A stretch of DNA of 64,000 nucleotides from Pachyseris speciosa (Eukaryota > Cnidaria > Anthozoa > Scleractinia > Pachyseridae): positions 420,001 through 484,000 of the forward strand of contig JAEMWC010000555.1 of NCBI GenBank assembly GCA_016490735.1, written 5' to 3'. The notes below the pieces were generated by a model that worked only from the letters and a program-made list of their open reading frames with translations, searched no databases and was not told where the DNA came from. Positions 1 to 11,035 of the stretch are shown here, in pieces (the first letter of the stretch is position 1; every line of letters begins with the position of its first letter). A program made the translations under genes and the position numbers.

Positions 1-712
1 CTAAGCCTTCCGCTCATCAAAACTAAACAAACTATAGTATTGACGTGAAAAAGTGAAGCTTGTGGTCTGATGCAATATGTGAACATACCATGTCGCTTCA
101 GCTTACCTAAACACATTAATTTGCGCGGTACTCTTTGAAACGATAGTGTTACCGTACCAGTAAGCTTGTTCTAAAATATTTCAGTTTCCGTCGGCCATGT
201 AAGGAAGTAGTTTTTATCGCTTCGAAAAATGGTGGTGAATTATTCCAACTAAGTATCCACTTCTTTTTGAGCACCTCCACCAACTGGATTTCTGAAACCC
301 TCATTCCAATTTCAAACTCGGTTTCACTCGTTGCATATTAACCCTTCTTCTGTACATGGTAGTCTACCGCGCAATCATTGGCGGCTGGGTGGCAAGTATT
401 TCAAAGCAGTGAATCGGTAGGAAAGCAATGTATACGCAGAAGAATATGTGGAAATCAAAAGCACAGTGCCCGGCAGAAATGACCGACGATAACTCCATTG
501 AATTGACGTCAATTGTTCGGACTTTGCTTGAACAAGGCGTTTGCGAGAACAAGTGAAGGGAATGAAGATTTCCGTTTAATGTAAAAACGTATCCGTAATT
601 TCCTCGACCTAATGCATCAATGTTTATCCAACTTATTACAAACTAATTGGTCTAAAGTACTTGAAAAATAAGCCTCCAGGAACTATACGTTTGAAAAACT
701 TGCTCGGTAAAA
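1..712. other. No gene recognised
   Basis: I see no coding region, RNA gene or clear repeat here. The longest open frame is about 62 codons, unconvincing, and stop codons are frequent in all frames. The sequence is AT-rich, as most of the window is. Confidence 0.5.
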
Positions 713-724
713 TGCAGCAAATCT

Positions 725-1073
725 GCAGTGCCGCATAGCCTCCTTCGCAGACTTCTTTGGGCTCGTCACGCGTCCCTTGCCCACGAACGTCTGCTGAACT
801 GAACTACCACTTCCGTTCGCGGCGGTTAGCCAATCATAGTTCGTTTTCCAATTTATGGAAAGTAGGACTTCGACCCCGGGATTATTTTCACTGACGATGC
901 ACGTGAATCGGGTGTCGATTTCCATTCTTACGCAGCTCGTTATTGGTTTCTTCAAAACAAAGGCTAACCGCCGGCGAACGGAAGTGGCAGTTCAGTTCAG
1001 CAGACGTTCGTGGGCAAGGAACGTGTGACGAGCTCAAAGACGTCTGCGAAGGAGGCTGCAGTTCCGCACTGCA
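725..1073. mobile_element. MITE-like element with ~110-bp inverted repeats
   Basis: The stretch 725-833 recurs as its reverse complement at about 961-1073. The arms share blocks such as GCCTCCTTCGCAGAC, CGAACGTCTGCTGAACTGAA and CACTTCCGTTCGC. The outer ends pair as GCAGTGC and GCACTGC. The 125-bp centre has no coding potential. This is the shape of a short non-autonomous DNA transposon. I could not define a target-site duplication, so the superfamily is open. The short ORFs in both strands here are shadows of the palindrome. Confidence 0.7.
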
Positions 1074-1343
1074 AAGCAACATGGCATCTACTTGAACTAC
1101 ACCTGGTTGTCTTAAAATCAGTTCGGTTTTAGTGATTCTCAAGTTTTAGTTGGACCAGTTATGCGACAAAAATATTCTTTTTTGCCCTAACTAAAGTGTT
1201 CGTATCTATCAACCCAACTGCCTTGTACTCCATACACTTGGGCAGTTCAAAAATTATAACAACGCCATATAAGCGTGGAAAAAACTTGCGATGAGGCAGA
1301 AACAGTTCTGGTCTGTGTCTCTTGTTTTGCTAACTTATCAATA

Positions 1344-1549
1344 CTAGTCAGTTAAAGTTACATCCATTTCGTTATACAAAGGAGTGTCTGGCAAGGAAGT
1401 CTCTCTTGAATTAAGCTCGATCTGTGAAGTGGATGTCGTTAAACCCGTTGAACGGTGAGTGCTGGCAATCTTTACGAAGCAGATGAGTAATATGGCAAAT
1501 AGGAAGAAGCTTGAGCACGCAATCCCAGCGACCATACTCTTAAAGTAGC
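1344..1549 (-). CDS. CUB-domain membrane protein, last exon (transmembrane segment and cytoplasmic tail)
   Basis: This is a terminal exon of 206 bases: two bases finish a split codon, then 67 residues and a TAG stop. The acceptor is ..TTTTGCCTTACAG just upstream on the minus strand. The product starts GYFKSMVAG, followed by a hydrophobic helix of about 20 residues (AGIACSSFFLFAILLICFV). It ends in a polar tail rich in Ser and Thr with a potential tyrosine motif (PLYNEMDV). The acceptor phase (phase 1) matches the donors of the two CUB exons upstream, so I join all three into one type I membrane protein. The link is inferred from phase, strand and order, not from a transcript. The 2.2-kb intron before it contains a Penelope-like element. 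Confidence 0.7.
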
Positions 1550-1739
1550 CTGTAAGGCAAAAGTACAATATCAAGAGTTAACTCCCCTTTTATTTGTACC
1601 TTTCTGTGTTTCTTTATTTTTCATCGTTTTTAGATTAACGCCCTGCAAGGAACGAAATTAGTACACAACCAACTCAATCGGGCTGCTGTGTTAGCAAGAA
1701 AGAAATTTTTCAATCATTTTAAAGTGATAACTTTATTTG

Positions 1740-1938
1740 TTTAAACACCGTTAAAACATCAGTTTTACAGAGAACATATATAAAAATATTTTACAACTCG
1801 TTTACATATTTGCCGTGTGGGAGTACTGTTCCAAAAACAATCTGTGAATTTTTCTCTTGGAGAGACCAAAGGAAATTGCTGTACGCAGTTCCTCATTAAG
1901 ATTGTTCCATAAAAGAGCGCCACTGTAACTAATCTAAG
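1740..1938 (-). pseudogene. Non-LTR retrotransposon 3' end fragment
   Basis: Read on the minus strand, the segment gives a LINE-type C-terminus (SGALLWNNLNEELR and following). It ends about 65 bp before an AATAAAG tail. Such a SGALLWNNLP-like tail is common at the end of CR1/L2-type ORF2 proteins. It is heavily 5'-truncated and directly abuts the end of the Penelope-like element at about 1940. It is a dead fragment. Confidence 0.55.
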
Positions 1939-1939
1939 T

Positions 1940-3475
1940 GAAGCACGATCGTCCGGATGAGTGTAGTCCTGAGAAGGACTGTTTTTGATGACATTGACTG
2001 ACGTTTCGACAACCTGAGCGGAAGTCATCATCAGAGTCAAGTGATTGGAGTAACGTCAGGAGATGGTATAAGTACTTTGGTCGTTGATGTGATTGGTCAA
2101 CGAAGTCGTGATGTTATTGGTCGTCTGTCAGTTAAGCTGTGATGTTATTGGCTGAGAAGACTGTAAACTGTGATTGGTGCGTTTCGATCCGTCTTTTATT
2201 AGCCAAATGTCCGTAGCCTTGTATTGTTAGTCAAATTAGTCTATTTGTCTATTGTTTGTCTGTTGCTGACATCGTCAATAAGTGGTTTATGAGGTGCGGG
2301 AAGCTGTTGGCAACGGTTCAGTGGTGTCTGTTCTAAACCAACTTTCCAGTGCGATCCGTTGGTAGTAGTTAGTACAGTAGGTAATGCATTTGGTAAAGTC
2401 CCAGTTGATTGTGCGGTTTGTCAGTAAATGGTGCTCAGCAATGTTATTGTTGATGTCACCATTTCTCGTCGCTCGTTTGTGTTCAGCCAGTTTAATGTTC
2501 AAATTTCTGCCAGTCTCACCGATATAAGTGGCCTGACAGTCGCAGCATTGGATCTTGTAAACTGCTCCCTGTCTGTCCTTTGGTTCGTCTTTGTCCTTAA
2601 AGTTTGTCAATAGTTTTCGTTAATTTGCGATGGGTCTGTGAGCGACACGGGTATTTTAAGGTTGTAGTATCCGTGCAATGCTTTAAGAAGTTCCTTTGAT
2701 GTAGGGTATAGTCGCTGTAGTGACTGGTGTCGCATTAGCGTTCGTAACGTCTGGTTTTTTTCCTGTAAGTTTTGCGTCTAACAAAGTCGCGGTTGTAGTG
2801 TTCTTACTGAAAACGTTGTCTAAGTATTTGCGTTCGTCTGCTTAACTGTCGTCTGGGTGGCAAACTAGTTGCGCTCGTCTGGTTAAGGTCCGTATTGCTG
2901 TTGCTTTGTGTGTAGTAGAGTTGTAAGATGATTCGTCAAGTAGTCTGTCTGTATGTGTCGTTTTTTTTGTAAACTGTCGTCCGTTGTCTGTTGTTGTCAC
3001 GGCTAACCAGGCAGTCTAGAAAAGGTATCCTACCATTTTCTTCAATCTCCCTGGTAAACTGAATGTGGGTGTTCTGTCTGTTGAGGTGTTCGTGAAAATC
3101 GTCGATTTCGTCTTTGTGTACAGCTGTGAACGTGTCGTCGACGTAGCCAGAGCGGTAGCGTTCGTTCATAAGTCGCAAGGGCTTGTTCCTCGATGTTTTG
3201 CATGACGACCTCTGCCACAGCAACGGAAATTGGTGAGCCCATAGCTGTTACATGTGTTTGTTGTTGTATTGAAAGAAGGTAGACGTAAGTCACAGGTTCA
3301 GTAAGTCCATTAAGTCGTCCGTTGGTAGTGGCAGTTGTAACGTGGAGTTCTTGACGGCGGTCTCAGTGCAGTCTAGAGCCAGTTGGAATGGAACTGAATA
3401 CTGGTGAACAGTGATTTCACATCAGAAGACACTAGGTTTTGGTTGTCAGGTACTTTTGCTGTCTTGATGGCGTCA
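1940..3475 (-). pseudogene. Penelope-like retroelement (PLE), decayed
   Basis: In several minus-strand frames this reads as a PLE reverse transcriptase followed by a GIY-YIG endonuclease. Seen in order are: an RT motif A region (LVSSDVKSLFTSI, near 3430), motif B (MGSPIS, near 3240), motif C (YVDDTF, near 3145), the primer-grip-like PFLDCLVSR (near 3020), and a GIY-YIG domain at 2290-2610 (YKIQCCDC..TYIGETGR..EHKRA). The domain order RT then GIY-YIG is the standard PLE layout. Frames change at least three times and the N-terminus is missing, so it is inactive. It lies in the intron before the last exon of the CUB gene, on the same strand. A hammerhead-like motif lies downstream of the GIY-YIG stop. 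Confidence 0.85.
1994..2047 (-). ncRNA. Hammerhead ribozyme-like motif in PLE 3' region
   Basis: On the minus strand the order CTGATGA (2034-2028), a GAC..GTC stem, then GAAAC-GTCA-GTC (2007-1996) matches the hammerhead core: a two-base-pair helix III with a tetraloop and cleavage after the C at 1996. Helix I is weak (one pair, a 2-nt bulge, then UGAC/GUCA), so this copy may be degenerate. PLEs are known to carry type I hammerheads in their terminal repeats, which supports the reading. Confidence 0.45.
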
Positions 3476-3477
3476 AT

Positions 3478-3540
3478 CAACTGGGACTCTGCTAAATGCG
3501 TTACCTACTGTACTAACTACCACCAATGGATCACACAATT
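3478..3540 (+). pseudogene. Inverted fragment of a PLE GIY-YIG domain
   Basis: The plus-strand translation NWDSAKCVTYCTNYHQW matches NWDFTKCITYCTNYYQR, encoded on the opposite strand near 2345-2410. A second, opposite-facing PLE scrap is therefore fused to the start of the first one. Head-to-head partial copies are typical of PLE integration. Confidence 0.7.
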
Positions 3541-3728
3541 CAACGTCATGCGCTAACTTTCACCAATAAACCTTGCTACAGTCACGTTATGACTTTGTAG
3601 GGACTACGAAGAAATGTACCAAAGCCTGTAGCACACATGGGGAACTTTGTGTTGCCGTCGTCGTCGATGTTGTTGCTTAACCTCCCCACTATCTTACAAT
3701 AAGGTTTTTTTTGTCTACAATTGTTTAC

Positions 3729-4127
3729 CTTTTGTCAGGGGTCCAGAGTAAGTCCGCGTCTGTATAAGATAGGAACACTGTTCTGCCCTGTACATCAACT
3801 CGAATCTGTTGACTCTTAAATCTCTTATAGACTTATATTTGAACGTTATCCACACATTCTTTCCACTAGAACAGATATTCAATGGGGGTTTCTCGTCGCC
3901 ACAGAATCTTCCAATCAGGTCACTTGAACAAGTGGAGCCGTCTCTAATCTCAAGGAAAGAGCCAAAACAGGAAGCAAACGTAAATGACTCCAGTGTGAGT
4001 CTCACATTAAAACCTTTATCAGCAGATATTACCCAGGTACACTGTTTACCGGAGCCACAAACTGCTGGGTTGATTGAACTAGCGATAAATTGAGATGTTT
4101 TATTGGCGGAAAGAATGACTGGGATCT
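3729..4127 (-). CDS. CUB-domain membrane protein, second CUB exon
   Basis: This is a 399-base internal exon, exactly 133 codons with phase 1 at both ends. The acceptor is TTTGTTTTTGCAG and the donor G|GTAAAC. The product reads as one CUB domain. It has paired cysteines (CGSGKQCTW and ASCFG..STC), the calcium-site-like EIRDG, LIGRFCGDEKPP, then the closing WITFKYKS..FELMY. CUB domains are extracellular beta-sandwich binding modules of about 110 residues, and the length fits. The symmetric 1-1 phase is the usual signature of shuffled extracellular modules. Partner and ligand are unknown. Confidence 0.85.
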
Positions 4128-4771
4128 CTGCAAAAACAAACAATAGAATAATTACTGCATGCATGGATGAATCTGAATGAATGAATGAATGAATGCCACC
4201 TGAGTTGTAAAAAACCGCCTTTACCTTAAAGGCCCAAAAATGCAAGCGTTTGTTTTTGTTCTGAAAAGGTTCTTTTGTTGAACACTTCAATCGGATTGGC
4301 TACATCTCGATGTGGATGGAGTTTTCATATACAGAAATTATCCCCCGGCACGCAATGCATGAATGATGCATGATGTGAATCTGATCACATCACATCGAAA
4401 CGGACTGTAGGGGAATACGTCACGAGTACATATACATACGGTACATACAAACTCAGATTCTCTGAAAGTGTGCCTTTAACTTATAATAGACTTAATTAAC
4501 GTTTTTGTTACATTCTAAGATTTTTCTATAATTCTATACTTCCCTCCTCAAGGCACTTTAACTTCTACGTTGCCTAACTAATCACATTTTGGATCGAAAA
4601 TTCCTACTTTTACCCGCTGGGATTTCGATGTCAAGTGTTTTTTTCCAAGAACAATTCAACACGTTACCAAATAAGAGCATCTTTCCTTTCGCTTGGATTT
4701 TGTATGAAATTACAGTAGCAATGTTAATTAGTAAATCGTAAAACTTGCAAAAGAGCTCATGCCTCACTTAC

Positions 4772-5131
4772 TTTTCCTCAGTTTTAAACGAGAAGCGCTA
4801 GCAAGGAATCCTCGTCCGTGATACACAGAATCAGATTTGAATTTTACCCAAATTTGTGTCCCTTCGGAAAATACGACTGTCTTGTTGGCCTTGCAGAACC
4901 TGCCGATCAGTTCACCTTTCGAACTCGCCCCGTCTCTTACTTCAACATAATCACAATGGCACAGGATGCAGCTCTCTAAATCCACGGTTTTTAGTGTCAA
5001 TTTCACGTGCTCGCCTGGTGGAGCGCTTATTACCCAAACACAGACACTGCGGTCGGGATATGACTTTGGGAAGCCTGGGCTCCAAAATGTTCCTTTGGAA
5101 GTGGTCAGGTTTCCATCATTTGGACAGGGAA
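4772..5131 (-). CDS. CUB-domain membrane protein, first visible CUB exon
   Basis: This is a 360-base internal exon, 120 codons with phase 1 at both ends. The acceptor is ..TATCTGTCTTCACAG and the donor |GTAAGTGAG. It encodes a complete CUB domain: CPNDGNLTTSKGTFWSPGFP at the start (the SPGFP turn is diagnostic), CVWVISAPPGEHVKLTL, a CHCDYVEVRDG calcium-site-like motif, then LIGRFC and IWVKFKSD. It precedes the second CUB exon by a 644-bp intron in a matching phase. The signal peptide and any earlier domains are not visible upstream to about 6.4 kb, so the gene probably extends further right through a long intron. Confidence 0.87.
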
Positions 5132-6826
5132 CTGTGAAGACAGATAAAAAGCAATTAATTAAGTGGAAATATCTTGCACGTCACGCAAGTACCACGCCAA
5201 TAAAAAATAAAATCAACTTACCATTCAATAAATGAAGTCAAGAGATGAGATATTGTAGAAGAGTAATAAATAAACAACGTATCCAAATTTCAGGACTGTG
5301 AGATATTCCGAACTCGAGTTATTCGAGTCAAGGGTTTCACTCAAAATTATAGTGTTTAGTATGGAGACGCCATGTTGGCGGCCGGAAACCGAGTGGAAAC
5401 ATTTGGAGTTTAGTTTGGCTCTCTCAAAACATTTTCTCTCTCTGCTAAACTTGAAAATATTCGTATAGACACTTCTCTTAACATGTTGGTTATTCATAAC
5501 CAATAACCGGGTATTTGGTTGATACCACTATAAAGGTAACAACATATTTATTGGTAGTAATGATCCATCAAAGTTAAGGTGTTGGAAACCGCTATGAGCC
5601 TCCTTAAGATGAAGATTAATGGAATTAGACTAAGACCCTGGGAGAAAGATAATGGCAGTAAACAGAATAAAATCTGCTGGCATAAACTGAATGTATCAAA
5701 AGTTTATTCTTATTAAAATTTAACTATAGCTGAAATTAAGCACGGCCTAAATTGTAGTCTAATGTAAAAGGCGTTTGGTTCATTTTCAGCACAGAGGATG
5801 ATTCCTACAATGTCCTTCTGCGATCAATGACAGAATGCTTCATACGTAGATAAAGGAGACAATCACGCTCAGATTTGAATTGAAGACTACACTGCAAACA
5901 ATTAACAAACTATTTAGATAAAACCAGAAACTTGGATACATGTTTCGATCGAATTTTAAAAAATCTATTGTCTATTTAACAGGCTACACAGCCATATAAA
6001 CCACGCGTTTCATCCGATTTATTTTCCTGAATAATTCAAAGGTGACAGACCGCAAACAAATGTTGCTTCTAAAAATATCTGCATGTAATAACTGTTCATC
6101 AGTAGGATACCAAAATGTGTGCAATTCCACAATTGGTTTCAGCTCCATCAAATCCTATACCAATTGCAGAACATTTTAGGAGGAGCCACCCACACTGTGA
6201 GCACAGCTATTGACAAAACATATTAGCAAGGAAAACAACGTAAAATAATACGAGTACGTTCAATAACGAACTAAGCACACGTAAACTAAATAAGCAAGCA
6301 CGCGCACAACATCAGGAAAATTGCGCGCGCGCACGCGCATTAAAATGTAAGGAATGGAAGCAACAAAGATCTCAAATTTAGGCGTCAGGATAATATAAAG
6401 GATATAATCTCATCTCTGGATTGCTAATCTCATCTCCTGTAGTGTAGCACCATACTTCTCAACGATAGCACCGTGGCGTTTCAAGAATTTAGTTAACGAT
6501 TTACGAAGCAGCGTAGATTTGAAGCCTTGGTGAAGGAGATGTGATGAAAGTCGGTGAAGTCTATCAATAAAATCCAATTTCGATGTGCAAAGTCTAGCAT
6601 ATATCACTAATTGAGTTAACCTATTTCATTTTTGATGATTAACAAAGGTCATATTATATTATGCATAAAAAGAAACACAATCACCAAAGAAGAAGAAAAA
6701 CGCACGCACACACAGTTACAAATCCACTAGCGAGCTACAAATTTAACCTACCAGTTCCACCTTCTTGGAAGAATATAATCGCCATCAACCCTGTCAAGAA
6801 AGAGCTAATAAGTTATTTATTTTTAC

Positions 6827-6828
<2 letters not shown>
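5132..6828. other. Non-coding stretch, with one weak retroelement remnant
   Basis: No exon with clear borders or a signal peptide could be recognised. A minus-strand stretch at 6410-6607 (DFIDRLHRLSSHLLHQGFKS..LRKSLTKFLKRHG) resembles a recurrent retroelement-derived segment, probably a reverse-transcriptase C-terminal piece. I cannot place it firmly. A short purine-pyrimidine run of GCGCGC type lies near 6325. Confidence 0.4.
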
Positions 6829-6888
<60 letters not shown>

Positions 6889-7240
6889 GTCTCTTTTATC
6901 ACAGTCTTTGCTCATGTTCTTTTTGTGCATCAGACGGGCGGAAAACATGCACCTAGAGCGTCAGTCACTCAAGTCAATCATTCTGTCATACACTGAGCAC
7001 CTTTCTGAGGATTCGCGCTGATCCCAGCATGCAGATCTTTTGAATCTCTGTCATAGTAGCGCTCTCTGATACTTTCTTGATGTTTTCTACCATACCCTTC
7101 TTCACTGTACCAAGCGCACCAACAACCACAGGGATCACTACAGTTTTCATATGCCACATTCTCTGTATTTCTAGTTCTAGGTATGGCAAGCCAAATGTAG
7201 CAATATTCAACTCGTCTAATTTTATATTCAGTTATGTATT
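6829..7240 (-). pseudogene. Non-LTR retrotransposon 3' end with (AAT)n tail
   Basis: On the minus strand the segment encodes a LINE C-terminus: ATFGLPYLELEIQRMW, then VVIPVVVGALGTVKKG, EIQKICMLGSARILRKVL. The motif IPVVxGALG..L..ARILRKVL is a familiar end of non-LTR ORF2 proteins. The 3' untranslated part runs into a long (AAT)n tract at 6829-6890, which I read as the retrotransposon tail. It is 5'-truncated at the minisatellite that follows. A similar piece lies inverted at 10,673-10,867. Confidence 0.65.
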
Positions 7241-7261
7241 TTGTTTTCAACTATTGGTTTA

Positions 7262-7600
7262 ATATTCAACTTTTATTCAACCTTCAATACATCATTCAAC
7301 ATTCAACTTTTTATTCAACATTCAACTAGTCATTCAACATTCAACACATCATTCAACATTCAACAATTCATTCAACATTCAACGCATCATTCAACATTCC
7401 ACTATTTATTTAACATTCAACTATTGATTTAACATTCAACACATCATTCAACATTCAACTATTTATTCAACATTCAACACATCATTCAACATTCAACTAT
7501 TCATTCAACATTCAACACATCATTCAACATTCAACTATTTATTCAACATTCAACACATCATTCAACATTCAACTATTCATTCAACATTCAACGGGTCATT
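7262..7600. repeat. ATTCAAC minisatellite, left arm
   Basis: More than twenty copies of ATTCAAC spaced by short variable words form a 14-15-bp repeat (ATTCAACATTCAACTA and ATTCAACACATC types alternate). The reverse complement recurs at 10,290-10,680 and 10,868-11,035. ORFs here are low-complexity artefacts. Confidence 0.9.
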
Positions 7601-7661
7601 CAACCGGTAAGTATAAAATATGGACTGGCACTGCGGACCCGGACTGCGGACTGGGCCGTAA

Positions 7662-7974
7662 TGCACATGTCATCGGCTTCCCCGTGGGGTAGAACCCGGG
7701 GCTAACCAGGGGGATTCTAAAATCAGTCAAGCAAACTTGAGGAATTTCCCGGGGGGTCGGGGAATCTGTCAAGACTAAGTCCCCTGGATGAAAATCCCCG
7801 TGACATCCTTTCAAACTTGTGAATTCCCCCACCCCCTAATCTTTGATCGTAAAACAATGTCAAGACTTTCCCCTACCCTCAGGCAAAGAATCCCATCCAT
7901 CTCCTTGTATTTCCCCACAAATCTCCCTGGTAGGCCCGGGGGTTGACCCCACGGGGAAGCCGATGACATGTGCA
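7662..7974. mobile_element. 313-bp MITE, TAA target duplication (Harbinger-like)
   Basis: The ends are near-perfect inverted repeats of about 29 bp (TGCACATGTCATCGGCTTCC..), flanked by TAA on both sides (7659-7661 and 7975-7977). A 3-bp TWA target duplication is typical of PIF/Harbinger elements. There is no coding capacity. The interior resembles the element at 9148-9705. Confidence 0.75.
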
Positions 7975-9147
7975 TAAAACGAGGACTAGGTACCAAACGC
8001 GTACTGAGTACAAAACACTGTGTAAAAGGCGGGAGTGGACAAACCGTGGCCTAGGCCACGGTGTAGGCTATGGCCTTGTCTATGGCCCACCCTATGGCCT
8101 ACCGGTGCTCAATTTTTTTAAAACTCGGTGTTTCGCACCGCGGGTTTATAGCGTGCTATTGGATTTGAAGATACACCAGGAAAATAATGTCCACAGGATC
8201 TACCAGTTGTTTTGAACTAGTTTAATGCGCAATTCCACTTTGCACATGCTAGCTAGTCAACTGAAAATAAATGATACATGTGAGCCAGCAAACCTTCATT
8301 CTTAACAAATCAGATATAATCGAAAACGAGACTTCGACAGCAAACTTTCTTTATCGTATTGTTGATATACTTTCAGTTCTGTAAGGCGTAATCCCGTTTA
8401 AGACACTAGGCCGAGATGGTTTTAAGTTTTTCAATATTTTTCGCAATGTTTTATAGTTAATTATTTTCCTTTTCAGTGCAAAAAACACGAGCACACTGTT
8501 TTCAATGACAGGGTCCTGTCTCTTCGATCGTTCGATTTTTTGATCACGCTACTCCATGAGGAAGGTTATGGTTTTAAGTTAATATGATTAGGTTAATATG
8601 ATTGGCTAAATATGATAAAAATGGCGGGAATCTCGCGTGACAGAAAAGCAATTAAAGAACTGAAATTAATACAGCTGTCCACTCGTTCAGCATTGCTGGA
8701 AACCTGTGTAAACAACGTTCTCCGTCAATCTGTCATACCTATGACTCTCTTCTGTTCTCTCGGCGGCGTTTCGCTCAAATTTTCTAAGCAGACTCATGGT
8801 AGAACTGAATTCGGAATTTTTTAGACCTTTAATTCTTTTTAAATTAAATGTTTTCCAAAATTCCAATGACAATCACATCTCCTGAGGTATGTAAATTTTG
8901 GTAAAACTTCAACCAATCACTGTTCGCCCTTCCCACGGTAATGCACGTGCATTTGATTCTGTTGATGCTGTCCCAAATTATGTTTCCTGTCGCAATTTCC
9001 AAAATGTTTTTGAAGGAAAAGATTGAGGAGAGAAAAAAGCCTTGGAGCTGAACTTACTTTCAATTTTTGTTTCAAAAGTATATAAGAATAAACACCTGAT
9101 GTGCTCTGACCACCAGGCGTAACGTAAAGTAACGCAACGTCATATAA

Positions 9148-9705
9148 TGCACATGTCATGGGGTCGATCGCCGGGCTAACCAGGGCCCGGTTGTTCGAAA
9201 GCCGATTAACTTAATCCAGGATTAGCGTAAACTTTGGTTGCAGTTTTTGTCTTTTGGATGAAAGTTTCTTTTGCTGATTTTTGCTTTTCAGGATTGACGT
9301 CTTATAATCTAAAATAGTGTAGGATATCAGCGTTTAACAATGTTCGTGGATAGAGAAAATAAACTCCTTGGTTAATTTTTAATCTTGGATTAGGGTTAAT
9401 CAACTTTCGAACAACCCGGCCCAGGGGAATTGTAAAATCAGTCAAGCGAACTTGAAGAATTTCCCCGGGGGTAGAGGAATCTCTCAAGACAAAGCCCCCA
9501 GGGTGAGGTGTCTCTCAGCTGAAAATCCCCGTGACATCCTTTTCAAACTTGTGAATTTCCCCACCCCTAATCTGTGATCATAAATCATTGTCAAGATTTT
9601 CCCCTACCCTCGGACAAAGAATCACATCCATCTCCTTATAGTCCCCCACATATCTCCCTGGTAGGCCAGGGAGTCGACCCCGCGGGGAAGCCAATGACAC
9701 GTGCA
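9148..9705. mobile_element. 558-bp MITE copy carrying a nested MITE
   Basis: This is the same family as the 313-bp MITE at 7662: TGCACATGTCAT ends, TAA flanks at 9145-9147 and 9706-9708. It is longer because another element (9183-9422) sits inside it after the shared GGGCTAACCAG word. Confidence 0.72.
9183..9422. mobile_element. Nested MITE with GGGCCCGGTTGTTCGAAAG ends
   Basis: The terminal inverted repeats are GGGCCCGGTTGTTCGAAAG and the reverse complement of GGGCCGGGTTGTTCGAAAG. A four-base CCAG may be the target duplication. The interior is non-coding. Ends of this GGTTGTTCRAA type also occur in the MITE at 26,293, suggesting a common family. Confidence 0.7.
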
Positions 9706-10289
9706 TAAAGTTTACACTGTTGACGGTGCCAACAACGGGAAAACATGAGACCTTCAGTTTAAAATAATTACGTTTCATATCGTAAAGGCTACGGGCAGGT
9801 GTATTACATGCTTGGATGCTACACTACTTCACACTGCTTTGGATTCTTACCTGTAAGTGACAGAAACTGGGACCCAGTTTGCTGGCTGATCTGCACGGAA
9901 TAGGACCATAGCCTCTTCCTTACGATAGCTGCCCGAAAGTTGTGTTTATACGGCATTCTGGTTTTCCTGATTCCAATCTACCGCGAGTCTGTTTAACACT
10001 GAAAAATTTGAGCGAACCGCCGCCGAGAGAGTCGTTGGTATCACAGGGAGTGTTGACGGAAAACGTTCAGTTTACACAGGCTGGACTGAGTTTTAAAAAA
10101 AATGACCACCGGTAGGTCATAGGGTGGGCCATGCCTATACCCGCCTTTTGCACATTGTTTTGTATGTAGTCCGCAGCCTTCAGTCCTCATTTTATACTCA
10201 GTCCGCGTTTTATACCCAGTCCGCAGTCCAGGTCCGCAGTCCGCAGTCCGCTGTTCGCAATCTTATTTTTTTCATACTGGCTGGTTGAA

Positions 10290-11035
10290 CGACTCGTTGA
10301 ATGTTGAATGAATAGTTGAATGTTGAATGGTGCGTTGAATGTTGAATGAATAGTTGAATGTTGAATGATGTGTTGAATGTTGAATGAATAGTTGAATGTT
10401 GAATGATGTGTTGAATGTTGGATGAATAGTTGAATGTTGAATGATGTGTTGAATGTTGAATAAATAGTTGAATGTTGAATGATGTGTTGAATGTTAAATC
10501 AATAGTTGAATGTTAAATAAATAGTGGAATGTTGAATGATGCGTTGAATGTTGAATGAATTGTTGAATGTTGAATGATGTGTTGAATGTTGAATGACTAG
10601 TTGAATGTTGAATAAAAAGTTGAATGTTGAATGATGTATTGAAGGTTGAATAAAAGTTGAATATTAAACCAATAGTTGAAAACAAAATACATAACTGAAT
10701 ATAAAATTAGACGAGTTGAATATTGCTACATTTGGCTTGCCATACCTAGAACTAGAAATACAGAGAATGTGGCATATGAAAACTGTAGTGATCCCTGTGG
10801 TTGTTGGTGCGCTTGGTACAGTGAAGAAGGGTATGGTAGAAAACATCAAGAAAGTATCAGAGAGTATCAGAATGTTAAATCAATAGTTGAATGTTAAATA
10901 AATAGTTGAATGTTGAATGATGCGTTGAATGTTGAATGATGTGTTGAATGTTGAATGACTAGTTGAATGTTGAATAAATAGTTGACTGTTGAATGATGTA
11001 TTGAAGGTTGAATAAAAGTTGAATATTAAACCAAT
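10290..11035. repeat. ATTCAAC minisatellite, right arm (inverted)
   Basis: GTTGAATGTTGAATGA-type units fill 10,290-10,672 and 10,868-11,035. Between them (10,673-10,867) is a plus-strand copy of the LINE 3' end (ATFGLPYLELEIQRMW). The segment from GTTGAAAACAAAATAC to GGCTTGCCATA is then repeated directly at 11,037-11,107, so the right arm itself holds a partial direct duplication. Confidence 0.88.

Noticed and set aside
3809..4093. Plus-strand ORF of 94 codons
   Set aside because: It is the antisense of the second CUB exon, which has proper splice sites and domain motifs.
6661..6996. Open frames with long Ile or Tyr runs
   Set aside because: They translate the (ATT)n microsatellite and have no protein-like parts.
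7241..7432. Ser/Phe/Asn-rich ORFs over the ATTCAAC array (also at 10,494-10,685)
   Set aside because: Repeat periodicity keeps frames open; they occur mirror-imaged in both arms.
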